Part shown: in pieces, positions 44,281 through 53,347 of the stretch
Layout: each line of letters starts with the position of its first letter
How positions within the stretch are numbered: the stretch's first letter is position 1
Assembly: GCF_001625015.1 (NCBI RefSeq)
Contig: NZ_LVWJ02000014.1
Coordinates: 2,666,001-2,730,000, forward strand
Direction: 5' to 3'
Origin: Lewinella sp. 4G2
Lineage (GTDB): Bacteria > Bacteroidota > Bacteroidia > Chitinophagales > Saprospiraceae
DNA: 64,000 nt
Program-made: the position numbers and the translations under genes
The notes under the pieces: generated by a model
The model's input: the letters and a program-made list of their open reading frames with translations, nothing else
What the model was told of the DNA's origin: nothing
Databases searched by the model: none

Positions 44281-44673
44281 ATGGCTTTACGCAAACGCAG
44301 CAAGGTTACCGCCGAATTCAGCATGTCCTCCCTGACGGATATCATCTTCCTATTGCTGATCTTCTTCATGCTGACGTCCACCGTAGTAGCCCCCCACGCG
44401 CTGAATCTGAAGATGCCCGGCCGTTCGGACACCCCCACGAGCCCCAGCACCCGGAACATTGACGACGTGACCATCAACAACCAGGGCACCTTCCTGCTAA
44501 ACGGTAACAGCATCAGCCCCGAAGCTTTGGAAACTTACCTGACGGGTAAAGCAGATCGCGACCAGTCCATCCTCATCAGCCCCACTCGCAACGCACCGGT
44601 GGAAGGCGTCGTCACCGTGATGGATATGGCAATGCGGCTGAATATTAATGGGGTATTGGCGGCGGAGGAGTGA
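44281..44673 (+). CDS. exbD: ExbD/TolR family protein (second copy)
   Basis: 130 residues: MALRKRSKVTAEFSMSSLTDIIFLLLIFFMLTS, with the membrane segment and its Asp nearly identical to the first ExbD. The periplasmic domain is different (HALNLKMPGRSDT, ILISPTRNAPVEGVVTVMDMAMRL). It belongs to the same ExbB-ExbD-ExbD complex. No tonB gene follows; instead the convergent mre/mrd cluster ends 73 bases away. Confidence 0.92.
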   Translation: MALRKRSKVTAEFSMSSLTDIIFLLLIFFMLTSTVVAPHALNLKMPGRSDTPTSPSTRNIDDVTINNQGTFLLNGNSISPEALETYLTGKADRDQSILISPTRNAPVEGVVTVMDMAMRLNINGVLAAEE

Positions 44674-44679
44674 TTAGTA

Positions 44680-44745
44680 TGTAGTCTATAGTCTGTAGTC
44701 TATAGTTGGGGCCACTGTAGACTCTAGACTACAGACTACAGACTA
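44680..44745. repeat. TAGTCTR-type inverted repeat between exbD and mrdA
   Basis: Heptamers reading TAGTCTATAGTCTGTAGTCT (left) face their complements ending 44745, with a GGGGCCAC-containing middle. It occupies the whole gap between two convergent genes, so it could act as a shared transcript end. Confidence 0.82.
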
Positions 44746-46635
44746 TTATTCTATCTCCCGAATAGAAGTCTCCCCCCGGCTGGTCATATCCGTCTCAAAC
44801 ATCCTGGTTTCCAGGTACTGGCGGTTTTTGGCGATTTCGCCGTTGAGGTACTTCTCGATCATCAGGCTGGCGATGGGTGCGGCGATGGTGCCGCCGTAGC
44901 CCCCGTTTTCGATGTAGACCAGGATGGCGATTTGCGGATCGTTCCGTGGCGCAAAGGCGGTGAAAACGCTGTGGTCACCGAAGCGATTTTGTACGGTACC
45001 GGTCTTGCCACATACGTCCAGGCCGGGGACGTCAGCGCGGCGGGCGGTACCACTCAGGACGGTCTGGCGCATGCCTTCCACGACGGTTTCGAAGTGGCGT
45101 TCGTCAATGTCAATATTGTGGCGTTCCACCCGGAGTGGGCGGGTCACGGATTCGTTGCCTTCCTGTAACTGTTTGACGAGGTGAGGCGTGTACCAGAAAC
45201 CCCGGTTGGCGATGGCCGCCGTGAAGTTGGCGATCTGGAGGCTGGTCATTTCGTATTCTCCCTGTCCGATGGCCAGTGATCTATACCAAATAGCGCGCCA
45301 GAAATCATCGCCTTTTCTTTCGGAGTTAGCCATCATCCAATCACTCGTAGGTAGGAAGCCATTGATCTCGCCGGGGAAATCTATTCCTAGCTTTTTACCC
45401 AGACCGAACTGCCCTAGGTAGTCATTGAACTCATCCATTTTTTCCTTGGGGGAAACCGACCCATCCCGATTAATGGTTTCCAGCCAGGCGGTGACGAAGT
45501 AATTATTACAACTCTGGGCAATCGCCTGTGGAACGTTGTTGATGAAGGGGTGGGCGTGGCAACCCAACAGTAACCGGCCACCGCTTCGGAAACCTCCGTT
45601 GCAGGACATACTGCGGTTGGCCTCCAGCGTCCCGGTCTGCATTCCGATGAGGGCGACGAGGGATTTGAAGGGTGACCCCGGCGCGTACTTCCCGTTGACG
45701 GCCCGGTTGAGAAGTGGCTTCAACGTATCCTGTTGCAGCATCGTGAAAGCCCGGCCACGTTGCCGACCGATCCTGAGTAAGTTGGGGTTGTAGGTAGGCG
45801 CGGAGATCATGGAGAGGATCTCCCCGGTAGCCGGCTCGATGGCGATGACCGCCCCTACCTTATTGACCATCAGACTCTCCCCGTATCGTTGCAATTTGAG
45901 GTCCAAGGTGGTGATGAGGTTGGAACCGACTACGGCATCCTCCTCTGCCTTAACGTTGCCGACATCACGGCCGAGGCGGTCCAGGTACTGCCAGCGCTTG
46001 CCCTTCTTACCGCGGAGGTGGCTTTCGTATTCGTACTCAATACCGGAAATCCCGTGGTAATCTCCCCGGTTATAGGCCCCGTCGCCGCGGTCAATGGCTT
46101 TTTGGTTGACCTCACCCATGTAACCCAGTAAGTGAGCCGCAACCCCCGGCGGGTAGTTGCGGGAACTCCGCAGGCTCGCCGAAATGCCAGGAAAGCGGAA
46201 CAGATTTTCCTGCAGCGTAGCGTACTTAGTAGGCGAGACGTTGGGCAGGAAAATGAAAGGCTTGCTCTTGCTGTACTTCGGTGCCCACTGTTTGGGAATT
46301 GCGTTCTCAAAATAGTCTCGGCTGATGTTAAGCAGGCGGCAGAACTCCAGTGTATCGAACGCAGCGGCGTGCTTGGCGAACTTGTTGTACGTCATCTCGA
46401 TCTGGTAGACCGGGGCATTATTAGTGAGTAAGTAGCCGTTCCGATCCGTGACCAATCCTCGTGCTGGATAGAGCTGCTCCTTGCTGAACCCCACCCGGTC
46501 CGCCCGCTGCTGCCAGTAGGAACTGGCCACCTGCAAATGGATGGCCTTCCCCACCAGGAACAGGGTGATCAACACGAAGATGATCCTGATCGTGATGGCG
46601 CGTGGATGTTGAGCCGCTGGGGCGCTCCCCTGCAT
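44746..46635 (-). CDS. mrdA: Penicillin-binding protein 2 (elongation transpeptidase)
   Basis: 629 residues: a short cytoplasmic start, one membrane anchor (about 17-38), a dimerisation domain (RGLVTDRNGYLLTNN) and a transpeptidase with the active-site motif SPFK (in YAPGSPFKSL), SCN and KTGT. It cross-links peptidoglycan of the lateral wall with the Mre/Rod complex. It is fourth in the mreB-mreC-mreD-mrdA order. rodA, often next, is absent here. The spacing to mreD is about 120 bases. Confidence 0.94.
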   Translation of the reverse strand: MQGSAPAAQHPRAITIRIIFVLITLFLVGKAIHLQVASSYWQQRADRVGFSKEQLYPARGLVTDRNGYLLTNNAPVYQIEMTYNKFAKHAAAFDTLEFCRLLNISRDYFENAIPKQWAPKYSKSKPFIFLPNVSPTKYATLQENLFRFPGISASLRSSRNYPPGVAAHLLGYMGEVNQKAIDRGDGAYNRGDYHGISGIEYEYESHLRGKKGKRWQYLDRLGRDVGNVKAEEDAVVGSNLITTLDLKLQRYGESLMVNKVGAVIAIEPATGEILSMISAPTYNPNLLRIGRQRGRAFTMLQQDTLKPLLNRAVNGKYAPGSPFKSLVALIGMQTGTLEANRSMSCNGGFRSGGRLLLGCHAHPFINNVPQAIAQSCNNYFVTAWLETINRDGSVSPKEKMDEFNDYLGQFGLGKKLGIDFPGEINGFLPTSDWMMANSERKGDDFWRAIWYRSLAIGQGEYEMTSLQIANFTAAIANRGFWYTPHLVKQLQEGNESVTRPLRVERHNIDIDERHFETVVEGMRQTVLSGTARRADVPGLDVCGKTGTVQNRFGDHSVFTAFAPRNDPQIAILVYIENGGYGGTIAAPIASLMIEKYLNGEIAKNRQYLETRMFETDMTSRGETSIREIE

Positions 46636-46756
46636 AGATTATTGATTTGAGATGGTGAAGATCGGTTACTCGTGATTGGTAAACGCTAAAACAATACCGT
46701 CCATTTTGCTGGATGCGCGACACCACGTTGGTCCAGAAGTACTCTTGGACAAGAGC

Positions 46757-47281
46757 TTAAATCTTTGGCCGAATGAAGATGACGAGCACCAGTGAAACCA
46801 ACCAGGATACCGGAAGGGAACAAGCCACCTTCAGCGTAATATCCTTCCAAAATACGGGAGAGAAAGCTTCCATGCTGAAGTACCAAACCAGGTAGGCGGT
46901 CAGCATAAGGGCCAGGTATTTCATCCACCAGCTGAAACCTAAATCCCGTCCTTCGGGGCTCGCCTTTACTTTAAAACCATCCTTCGGCTCGAGGGAGCGC
47001 AAGATGAATTGGCGCATGTAACCGGTGAAGCAGGCCGCCGCCATGTGCACCCCCAGTGATTCGTAGAAGAGGTCCGTACCAAAGCCCAGTAGGAAGGCAA
47101 AAAGCACCACGAGCGGCCGTGGCGTCCGGAGCGGGAGTAAAGCGATGAAGAGCGGACTGACGATGATGGACAGGTAGGCCGTCCCCCCAAACGAAATACT
47201 CACCTGCCTGAACAGGAAAACCTGCAGGAAGAGAAAAACGACAAACCGTATTCCATTACTGATGGGGTCGGAACCGCGCAT
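46757..47281 (-). CDS. mreD: Rod shape-determining protein MreD
   Basis: 174 residues with five or six hydrophobic segments (FVVFLFLQVFLFRQVSI, YLSIIVSPLFIALLPL, LVVLFAFLLGFGTDLFYESLG and later ones), matching the small membrane protein MreD. GTDLFYESLGVHMAA is a characteristic stretch. It supports the MreC/PBP2/RodA elongasome. It lies 23 bases downstream of mreC. Confidence 0.9.
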   Translation of the reverse strand: MRGSDPISNGIRFVVFLFLQVFLFRQVSISFGGTAYLSIIVSPLFIALLPLRTPRPLVVLFAFLLGFGTDLFYESLGVHMAAACFTGYMRQFILRSLEPKDGFKVKASPEGRDLGFSWWMKYLALMLTAYLVWYFSMEAFSPVFWKDITLKVACSLPVSWLVSLVLVIFIRPKI

Positions 47282-47304
47282 ATTAGGTTAGTCGTTAGCG
47301 TTGA

Positions 47305-48132
47305 TTAGTTAGTCTCTCCCTCGTCGGCAAGGCCAGACAATTCATCTTTGAATAGGTCTTGCACGACGAATACGTCAGTCTCAATCAAGGGGTCATTGGA
47401 TAGCGCTACGCGCAGGTTCTGGCTTCCCGTGCCCGGCTGTACCTCCGCCGACTCAACCGTCCCAATCACCTGGTTGGTTGGATAGACGTTGGAGTAACCC
47501 GTACTGAAGATCGTATCCCCGGGAGCGACTTTGATGTAATCCGCCAAATCGGTTACGGTGACGTAACGCGGATCCTGGCCATCCCAACGCAGGGTGCCAA
47601 AATCGCCGGAGCGCAAACCCGCACTGATGCGAATACTCTGGTGCAGGACGGAGAGCACCCGCGCGTGGTTCTCCGTAACCCGGTCTACGATACCCACCAA
47701 CCCGGTGGCTCCCACTACGCCCTGGCCGGGCCGGACGCCAAGAGTACGTCCACGGTCGATGATCAGCGTATTGTTGGGCCGGTACGGCGAGCGGTTGACG
47801 ACGTGGGCAGTCAGGTAGTTGTAACGCTGGATGAGTTGGCGGTCTTCCATCGAATCCACCACCACCTTGGCGTCATAACTGCTTTCGGGGAGGAGCTGTC
47901 GCAGCCGGGCCGTTTCCTGGCGTAAAGCTTCGTTCTCCGCCTCCAGGTCCAGGTAATCCCGCGCGCTCTCCGTCACGCTACGGACGGCCCCCGCCCGGAT
48001 GCTCCAGGTTTCGGCGGCGATGGAAGCCTGGGGGCTGTTGAAGCTGATGATGCAGTACATACTTACCAGCTGCAGCGCCACGAAGGTGAAGAAGCTGCCG
48101 TTGCTGAAAAATATGCGGAGTAGTTGCTGCAC
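47305..48132 (-). CDS. mreC: Rod shape-determining protein MreC
   Basis: 275 residues: a membrane anchor (about 12-32), a coiled coil (about 55-85, DYLDLEAENEALRQETARLRQLL) and the two beta domains (VVNRSPYRPNNTLIIDRG, GVRPGQGVVGATGLVGIV, GDTIFSTGYSNVYPTNQVIG). It is a periplasmic scaffold that activates PBP2. Its ATG is followed upstream by a TAGTCTR hairpin that separates it from mreB. Confidence 0.94.
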   Translation of the reverse strand: MQQLLRIFFSNGSFFTFVALQLVSMYCIISFNSPQASIAAETWSIRAGAVRSVTESARDYLDLEAENEALRQETARLRQLLPESSYDAKVVVDSMEDRQLIQRYNYLTAHVVNRSPYRPNNTLIIDRGRTLGVRPGQGVVGATGLVGIVDRVTENHARVLSVLHQSIRISAGLRSGDFGTLRWDGQDPRYVTVTDLADYIKVAPGDTIFSTGYSNVYPTNQVIGTVESAEVQPGTGSQNLRVALSNDPLIETDVFVVQDLFKDELSGLADEGETN

Positions 48133-48136
48133 GGGG

Positions 48137-48213
48137 TAGTCTGTAGTCTATAGTCTGTAGTCTTTAGTCTTGAGTAGATGCACTATAGACTAAAGACTAC
48201 AGACTATAGACTG
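48137..48213. repeat. TAGTCTR-type hairpin between mreB and mreC
   Basis: A perfect 26-bp stem: 48145-48170 pairs with 48187-48212 around a 16-base loop. The arm is made of TAGTCTR heptamers, with one TAGTCTT unit mirrored in both arms. It lies in the 85-base gap inside the mre operon. Confidence 0.92.
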
Positions 48214-48217
48214 ATAA

Positions 48218-49255
48218 TTAACTTACGCTGGAGCTCGGTACCAAAATACTCTTGTACCGCCGCGTATCCGCCAAAGCCTTGCTGGTGCCACGGACAACCG
48301 CAGTCAGGGGGTCTTCGGCAACGTGGACGGGTAGTTGGGTTTTGGCACTGAGACGCTTGTCCAAACCACGGAGGAGGGCACCACCTCCGGTGAGGTATAG
48401 GCCGGTCTTGTATATGTCGCTGGCGAGTTCCGGAGGCGTCGTCTCCAGGGCACGGATGACGGCTTCTTCGATAGCCTGAATGGATTCATCGAGCGCCGCG
48501 GCAATCTCCTGGTAATTGACCGTGATCTGGCGGGGGATACCGTTGAGCAAGTCCCGGCCATTGACGGCGTAATCTTCCGGTGGGTTATCCAGTTGGCCGA
48601 GGGCGGAACCTACGTGGAATTTGATCTGCTCTGCCGTCCGCTCCCCAATCAGGATGTTGTGGCTTCGGCGCATGTAGTTGACGATGTTCTCGGTGAACTC
48701 ATCCCCCGCCGTGCGGATGGACTGGTCGCAAACAATTCCCGACAGGGCGATGACGGCAATTTCCGTCGTGCCACCCCCAATGTCGATGATCATGTTGCCA
48801 ATGGGTTCCTCTACGTCGAGGCCGATACCGAGGGCGGCGGCCATGGGTTCGTAGATGAGGTAGGTCTCTTTGGAGTCTACCCGGGCGGCGCTTTCAAATA
48901 CGGCGCGCTTTTCTACTTCGGTGATGCCGGAAGGGATGCAGATCACCATTTTGAGGTGGGTGAGGAATGACTTGCGGGTCCCGATCATTTCGATCATCCC
49001 CTTGATCATGTGTTCGGCGGCGCGGAAGTCGGCAATCACCCCGTCCTTCAGTGGGCGGACAGTCTGAATGTTTTCGTGAGTCTTCTCGTGCATTTGCATG
49101 GCGCGGTAACCGACGGCGATGGTCTCCTCCGTTTTACGGTTGATGGCTACGATGGAAGGCTCGTCAATCACCACCTCTCCATTCTGAATGATCAGGGTAT
49201 TGGCGGTCCCCAAATCAATGGCCAGGTTTTGCTGAAAAAGACTGAATAACCTCAT
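48218..49255 (-). CDS. mreB: Rod shape-determining protein MreB
   Basis: 345 residues, an actin-like ATPase: LAIDLGTANTLI (phosphate 1), IDIGGGTTEIAVIALSG (phosphate 2) and YLTGGGALLRGLDKRL (adenosine motif). It polymerises under the membrane and directs wall synthesis with MreC/D and PBP2 encoded downstream. It is first in the cluster, followed by a TAGTCTR hairpin before mreC. The upstream region to 49558 presumably holds the promoter. Confidence 0.96.
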   Translation of the reverse strand: MRLFSLFQQNLAIDLGTANTLIIQNGEVVIDEPSIVAINRKTEETIAVGYRAMQMHEKTHENIQTVRPLKDGVIADFRAAEHMIKGMIEMIGTRKSFLTHLKMVICIPSGITEVEKRAVFESAARVDSKETYLIYEPMAAALGIGLDVEEPIGNMIIDIGGGTTEIAVIALSGIVCDQSIRTAGDEFTENIVNYMRRSHNILIGERTAEQIKFHVGSALGQLDNPPEDYAVNGRDLLNGIPRQITVNYQEIAAALDESIQAIEEAVIRALETTPPELASDIYKTGLYLTGGGALLRGLDKRLSAKTQLPVHVAEDPLTAVVRGTSKALADTRRYKSILVPSSSVS

Positions 49256-49558
49256 GTATTCCGGTGGTTAGCGTAGCGCGATGCTGTTTCGGCCGTGGGT
49301 CGGTTTGAAGTAGGTTCTTGACCGCAGAGTCAAAGTGTTTACCCCGGCACTTAGTATTGAGTTGGTGTAAAGTAAGGGCAACAATTAGTCGCCCTACTTA
49401 CAAAGTGCAAAAGTCGCAAAAATTGCCCGTAAGTGATTGATGTTTACGGGATTTATTAGTGCAAGCAGTAGTTAAAAAGAGAAAGCCCGTACATCCATCC
49501 GCTCACTCTAGTAAGCGGATGGAATGCACGAGCCTCAGGAATTGATTTCGGGACGGAA
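49256..49558. other. Region upstream of mreB
   Basis: About 300 bases containing the mreB leader/promoter region on the minus strand and the terminator of the upstream BNR gene. AT-rich runs (CAAAAGTCGCAAAAATTG) lie near 49410. No gene is supported. Confidence 0.45.
49472..49535 (-). terminator. Rho-independent terminator of the BNR-repeat gene
   Basis: On the minus strand a stem of about 20 bp (49514-49535 with 49483-49502, with mismatches) is followed by CTTTCTCTTTTT. It lies about 25 bases past the stop of the BNR gene. Confidence 0.78.
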
Positions 49559-52447
49559 CTACTTCACTTCGAAGGAATGCTCGACCACGTTGCTGCCGGC
49601 CGCCACCGTCAGGGTATAATTGCCTTTGCGGAGGTAGAAATTACCGTCCTTAGCAGCTTCCACTTTAGCGGCGGGGCGGCTGCTGTCTTCCTGTATATTG
49701 GTCAAGGCAACGCTGACCATTTCGGCAAAACGCCCATCGAAGGTCTGGTCGTAGGTGAACTGGTTGATGCCCGGCATCAATTTCAGATCCCGCTGGTAGA
49801 GGGTTGTTCCGTCGTCGCTCTTGATCCTTAACTCCGCACCCGCGGCAGCGCCCGGATTATAAACGGCGAACTTCATTTCTGGCTTACGGGTCTGAAGGTC
49901 AAAATCCAGGGTGCCGTAGCGGCTGGAGTAACGGACAACCTCGGGAGCATCAATGGCCATGGCACCGGATTCCCGCGCGGCGGCCTGCAGGAGTTTGACG
50001 TTGGCCTTGTAAAGTGACCGCCCGTGGGTGCCGACGATCAGGTCGCCGCTGGGCTCGTGAATGACAAGATCGTGGACCGCCACGGCCGGCAAGCCATTGT
50101 TTACGGTATTGAACTTCTTACCGCCATCGATACTCACGTAGAGGGCGTGGTCGGAACCGACGAAGAGTAGGTTGGGGGAGGAATAGTCTTCCAGGATCAC
50201 GTTAGCGGGCTCCGTGGGTAGGAACTGACCGATTCGGTCCCAGCTGGCCCCTTGGTCGGTACTCCTGTAAACGTGGCTCGTGAAATCATCATTTCGGTAA
50301 CCATTGAGGGTGAGGTAGACGGTGGAAGCATCGTGCTTGCCCGCGGCGATTCGGCTGACCCACAGATTCCGCGGCAGCCCGTTGTTGATGTTCGTCCAGG
50401 TCTCGCCACCATCATCGCTGCGGTGGATCAAGCCATCGTCGCTACCAACGTAAAGCAGCCCTTTGGTGATGGGACTTTCGGAGATGGAGGTAAGTGTCGC
50501 GTAGGCAACGTCGCCCGGCTTGCCACCCTGCGTCAGATCCTCACTCGTAATGGCCCAGTTGGCACCCCGGTCGCTGCTGCGGTGGAAGCGGTTGGACCCC
50601 ATGTAGACTACGTCGGGATCGTGGGGGCTGAGCAGGATCGGGCTCTGCCAGTTCCAGCGGTAGGGGCGCTCACCGAGCTTGTGTTTCGGGGTGATGTAGG
50701 TGGAGGTGTCAGCGGCCATGTCCATCCGGTAGTAGTTGCCGTACTGGTAGCCGAGGTAGGCGGTATTGTTATCCCGGGGGTCAACCTCCACCTGCATTCC
50801 GTCACCGCCGAAGAGCATTTTGTAGGGATACTCACCGCGTTGCATCCAGCCGGGGCTGGCGGAGTAATTATTGGGCCCGCGCCAGGTACCGTTGTCCTGC
50901 AAACCACCGTAAACGCGGTAGCCATCGGGGTGGTCATCGACCGCAATGGAGTAAAATTGGCCGAGGGGCGGGTTATTGGCCTTGCGCCAATTTTTGCCGC
51001 CGTCGTAGCTGATGTTGATGCCGCCGTCGTTGCCGTTAATCAGGTGGTCGGGGCGCTCAGGATTGATCCACAATGCGTGGTGATCGGCGTGAACGTTGTC
51101 GCCGTTGATGCCGGCCCAGGTCGCACCACCGTCGGTTGATTTGATGATCGGTACGCCGAGCGCGTAGACCGTCATCGGGTCGTCCGGCAGGGTGCGAATG
51201 ACGCCGAAATAGTACCCATAGCTGTTGTAAAGCCCGTCAATGAACTCAGCGTGGGTACGCTCCCACTTCTCGCCGTTGGTCTTGGATACGTACAGTTCAA
51301 AGCCTTTCACTGGCGTGTCGAAGAGCAGGGAGTTGGCGTCTTCGAGGTATTCCACGAGGTCGAGGGGGGAGATCGCTTCGTCGGTTGTATCCGCCAAAAG
51401 CGTCGCCGCGTCGAGATCGGCGGGGAAGCCGTTGCCCTTCAGGAAATCGTCAAGCTGGTAGGTCTGGAGGCGGCGGAAGTCGGCCTGCGGCATGCTCCGC
51501 AGTAGATCTTTGGTAAGGGTTTTATCGAGCGTATCCCGGGGTTCCGCGTCGCGGCGGAAGTAGTTGTCGATGCTTGCGTAAAGGTAGCGATCACCGTTCG
51601 TATCGTAGCTGATGCTCAAGCCAATACGCCCCGCGCCTTCACCGAGTGGAAAACCACCCGAGCGATTACTGATCTGCGACCAGTTTGTGCCGCCGTCGGT
51701 GCTGTGGTAAACGCCACTGCCCTTGCCGGACTCCTTGAAATTCCAGGCTTTGCGGCTGCGTTCCCAGCTGGCGGCGTACAATTCCTGGGGGTTGCGTGGG
51801 TCGCGGATGAGGTCCACTACACCGGTGCTGTCGTTAACGAATAGCGTCTTCGTCCAGGTGCCACCGCCGTTGGTGGTCTTAAACACACCGCGTTCTGGGT
51901 TATCGCTGTAGAGGTGGCCCATGGCGGCGACCCAGACGGTGCTGACGTCGCGCTGGTCCACGATCACCCGGCCGATGTGGTGGGATTCGGGGAGGCCTAC
52001 GTGCGTCCAACTATTCCCGCCGTCGGTGCTTCGGTACACGCCATTGCCGGCGTAGGAGGAGCGGCTGGAGTTCACTTCGCCGGTGCCCACGTAGATCGTT
52101 TTGGTGATCCAGTGCACGTCGATGGCGCCGATCGTCATTACGGGCAGGTCGTCAAAAAGAGGCTCAAAAGTGATGCCGTCATCCTTCGTCTCCCAGAGGC
52201 CACCGCTGGCGTAGGCAACGTAGAAATGCCGGGGGTCGGCGGGGTCCACGGCGACGTCCGTCACCCGCCCGCTCATGATACTCGGGCCGATGTTTTCAAA
52301 TTTCAGTCCCGCCGCCGGGCTGTTCTGCTGCAGGAAAAGGCGTTGTTGGTAACCCTGGTCCCGCACCGCCGCCACCGTAGGGCTCTGGGCGCTGACGCAG
52401 GTGCAGTGCAATAGGACGAGGAGCAGTGAAAAAAAGAAAGTACGCAT
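49559..52447 (-). CDS. Large exported BNR/sortilin-type beta-propeller protein
   Basis: 962 residues from the ATG at 52447, which begins a signal peptide (FFFSLLLVLLHCTCVSAQ); a longer frame to 52588 has no merit. Repeated BNR/Asp-box motifs (YRSTDGGNSWTH, KTTNGGGTWTK, YHSTDGGTNWSQ, HRSSDRGANW, YRSTDQGASWD) form two beta-propellers, as in VPS10/sortilin-like glycosidase-type proteins of Bacteroidota. The C-terminal 150 residues are beta-rich without a clear T9SS tail. Substrate and role are unknown. Two 17-bp repeat sequences lie in it: a true copy at 49836 (read GAAAGA) and a near-copy at 52388. Confidence 0.85.
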   Translation of the reverse strand: MRTFFFSLLLVLLHCTCVSAQSPTVAAVRDQGYQQRLFLQQNSPAAGLKFENIGPSIMSGRVTDVAVDPADPRHFYVAYASGGLWETKDDGITFEPLFDDLPVMTIGAIDVHWITKTIYVGTGEVNSSRSSYAGNGVYRSTDGGNSWTHVGLPESHHIGRVIVDQRDVSTVWVAAMGHLYSDNPERGVFKTTNGGGTWTKTLFVNDSTGVVDLIRDPRNPQELYAASWERSRKAWNFKESGKGSGVYHSTDGGTNWSQISNRSGGFPLGEGAGRIGLSISYDTNGDRYLYASIDNYFRRDAEPRDTLDKTLTKDLLRSMPQADFRRLQTYQLDDFLKGNGFPADLDAATLLADTTDEAISPLDLVEYLEDANSLLFDTPVKGFELYVSKTNGEKWERTHAEFIDGLYNSYGYYFGVIRTLPDDPMTVYALGVPIIKSTDGGATWAGINGDNVHADHHALWINPERPDHLINGNDGGINISYDGGKNWRKANNPPLGQFYSIAVDDHPDGYRVYGGLQDNGTWRGPNNYSASPGWMQRGEYPYKMLFGGDGMQVEVDPRDNNTAYLGYQYGNYYRMDMAADTSTYITPKHKLGERPYRWNWQSPILLSPHDPDVVYMGSNRFHRSSDRGANWAITSEDLTQGGKPGDVAYATLTSISESPITKGLLYVGSDDGLIHRSDDGGETWTNINNGLPRNLWVSRIAAGKHDASTVYLTLNGYRNDDFTSHVYRSTDQGASWDRIGQFLPTEPANVILEDYSSPNLLFVGSDHALYVSIDGGKKFNTVNNGLPAVAVHDLVIHEPSGDLIVGTHGRSLYKANVKLLQAAARESGAMAIDAPEVVRYSSRYGTLDFDLQTRKPEMKFAVYNPGAAAGAELRIKSDDGTTLYQRDLKLMPGINQFTYDQTFDGRFAEMVSVALTNIQEDSSRPAAKVEAAKDGNFYLRKGNYTLTVAAGSNVVEHSFEVK
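49836..49852 (+). repeat. 17-bp dispersed repeat copy inside the BNR gene
   Basis: GCACCCGCGGCAGCGCC, C form. The gene is on the other strand and translates it as GAAAGA (NPGAAAGAEL), in a turn near the C-terminus. Confidence 0.9.
52388..52404 (-). repeat. Near-copy of the 17-bp repeat
   Basis: The plus strand is GGCGCTGACGCAGGTGC, one mismatch from the T form, at the signal-peptide cleavage region of the BNR protein. It shares the A variant with the trpS near-copy. Confidence 0.5.
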
Positions 52448-52591
52448 TGGCGGTTGATTAGCTCGGAAGTGAAGGGGCGCAAGGTACGAAGCCAAAAAAG
52501 ACCGGACGGTGAATACGGCGTATTGACCGAAGGGGTGGGGTGGAAGTGTCCGGTATAGCCTACCTTGGCCTCCGCATTTAAACCCCATAAC

Positions 52592-53344
52592 ATGTTCAAA
52601 TATCTATTCAGCCTGGCGCTCTGCCTGGGCTGCTGCTGGTCGCTGACCGCGCAGAATGCCGTCACCTTCAACGTCCTGCCGGGCAATGCCTTCATCCGGG
52701 TGGACGGGCAGGTGCTCGACCTCTCGGAAACGAAACTGTACGAGTTCTCTCCCGGCGTCTATTCCGCCAAGATTTGGGCGCCGCAGTTCGAGATCATCAC
52801 CAAAGAATTCACCGTGGAGGCGGGCAAGCCACTGGTCGTCAACGCTGCCCTGAAAACGGTTTCGGCGGAGTACGAATCCTTCCGCGAGGCTTCCTTCGAG
52901 CGGGACCTCGAACGCTTCAAACGCACCTTTGTGGACGTGACCGCCCTGGCCATGGCCGGCGCCGGAACTTACGCTGCCCTCACGGGTGGGGGAGCGGACG
53001 TGGACGGTGCGGAGTCCTTCGTCACCAATTCCCGGCTGGCCTACCGCGCCGCCGTGACGCCCAGTGAGATCGTAGATACGCGAGATGATTTTGACGCTGC
53101 CTTGGCGGACTTTGAAGACGAACAGGACAGCTATAATCGTAACGTCGTCATCGGCTCGGTCGTCGCCGCTGCCGGCGTGGGCCTCGTTGTCTACCGATTT
53201 CTGATTCGCAAAAGGGATCCACAACCCCGGCTGAAGTACGCGCCGGCAAATCCTTTCCTGGAGCAACGGCAAACCTTGCGTGATGCCGTACGTCTCCGCC
53301 CCGGAACTACCCAAACACCTTTTGGCCTCACCCTCAACTTTTAA
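52592..53344 (+). CDS. PEGA-like membrane protein, paralogue of 56128-56874
   Basis: 250 residues from the ATG at 52592. A signal peptide (to CWSLTAQ) is followed by a PEGA-type beta domain (VTFNVLPGNAFIRVDGQVLDLSE, LYEFSPGVYSAKIWAPQFEI, FTVEAGKPLVVNAAL). A helical segment, a second hydrophobic segment (about 190-210, VVIGSVVAAAGVGLVVYRFL) and a short tail ending TPFGLTLNF come next. PEGA domains are usually surface or S-layer-associated. It pairs with the lipoprotein gene 3 bases downstream; the pair recurs at 56.1-57.3 kb. Confidence 0.75.
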   Translation: MFKYLFSLALCLGCCWSLTAQNAVTFNVLPGNAFIRVDGQVLDLSETKLYEFSPGVYSAKIWAPQFEIITKEFTVEAGKPLVVNAALKTVSAEYESFREASFERDLERFKRTFVDVTALAMAGAGTYAALTGGGADVDGAESFVTNSRLAYRAAVTPSEIVDTRDDFDAALADFEDEQDSYNRNVVIGSVVAAAGVGLVVYRFLIRKRDPQPRLKYAPANPFLEQRQTLRDAVRLRPGTTQTPFGLTLNF

Positions 53345-53347
53345 GTG

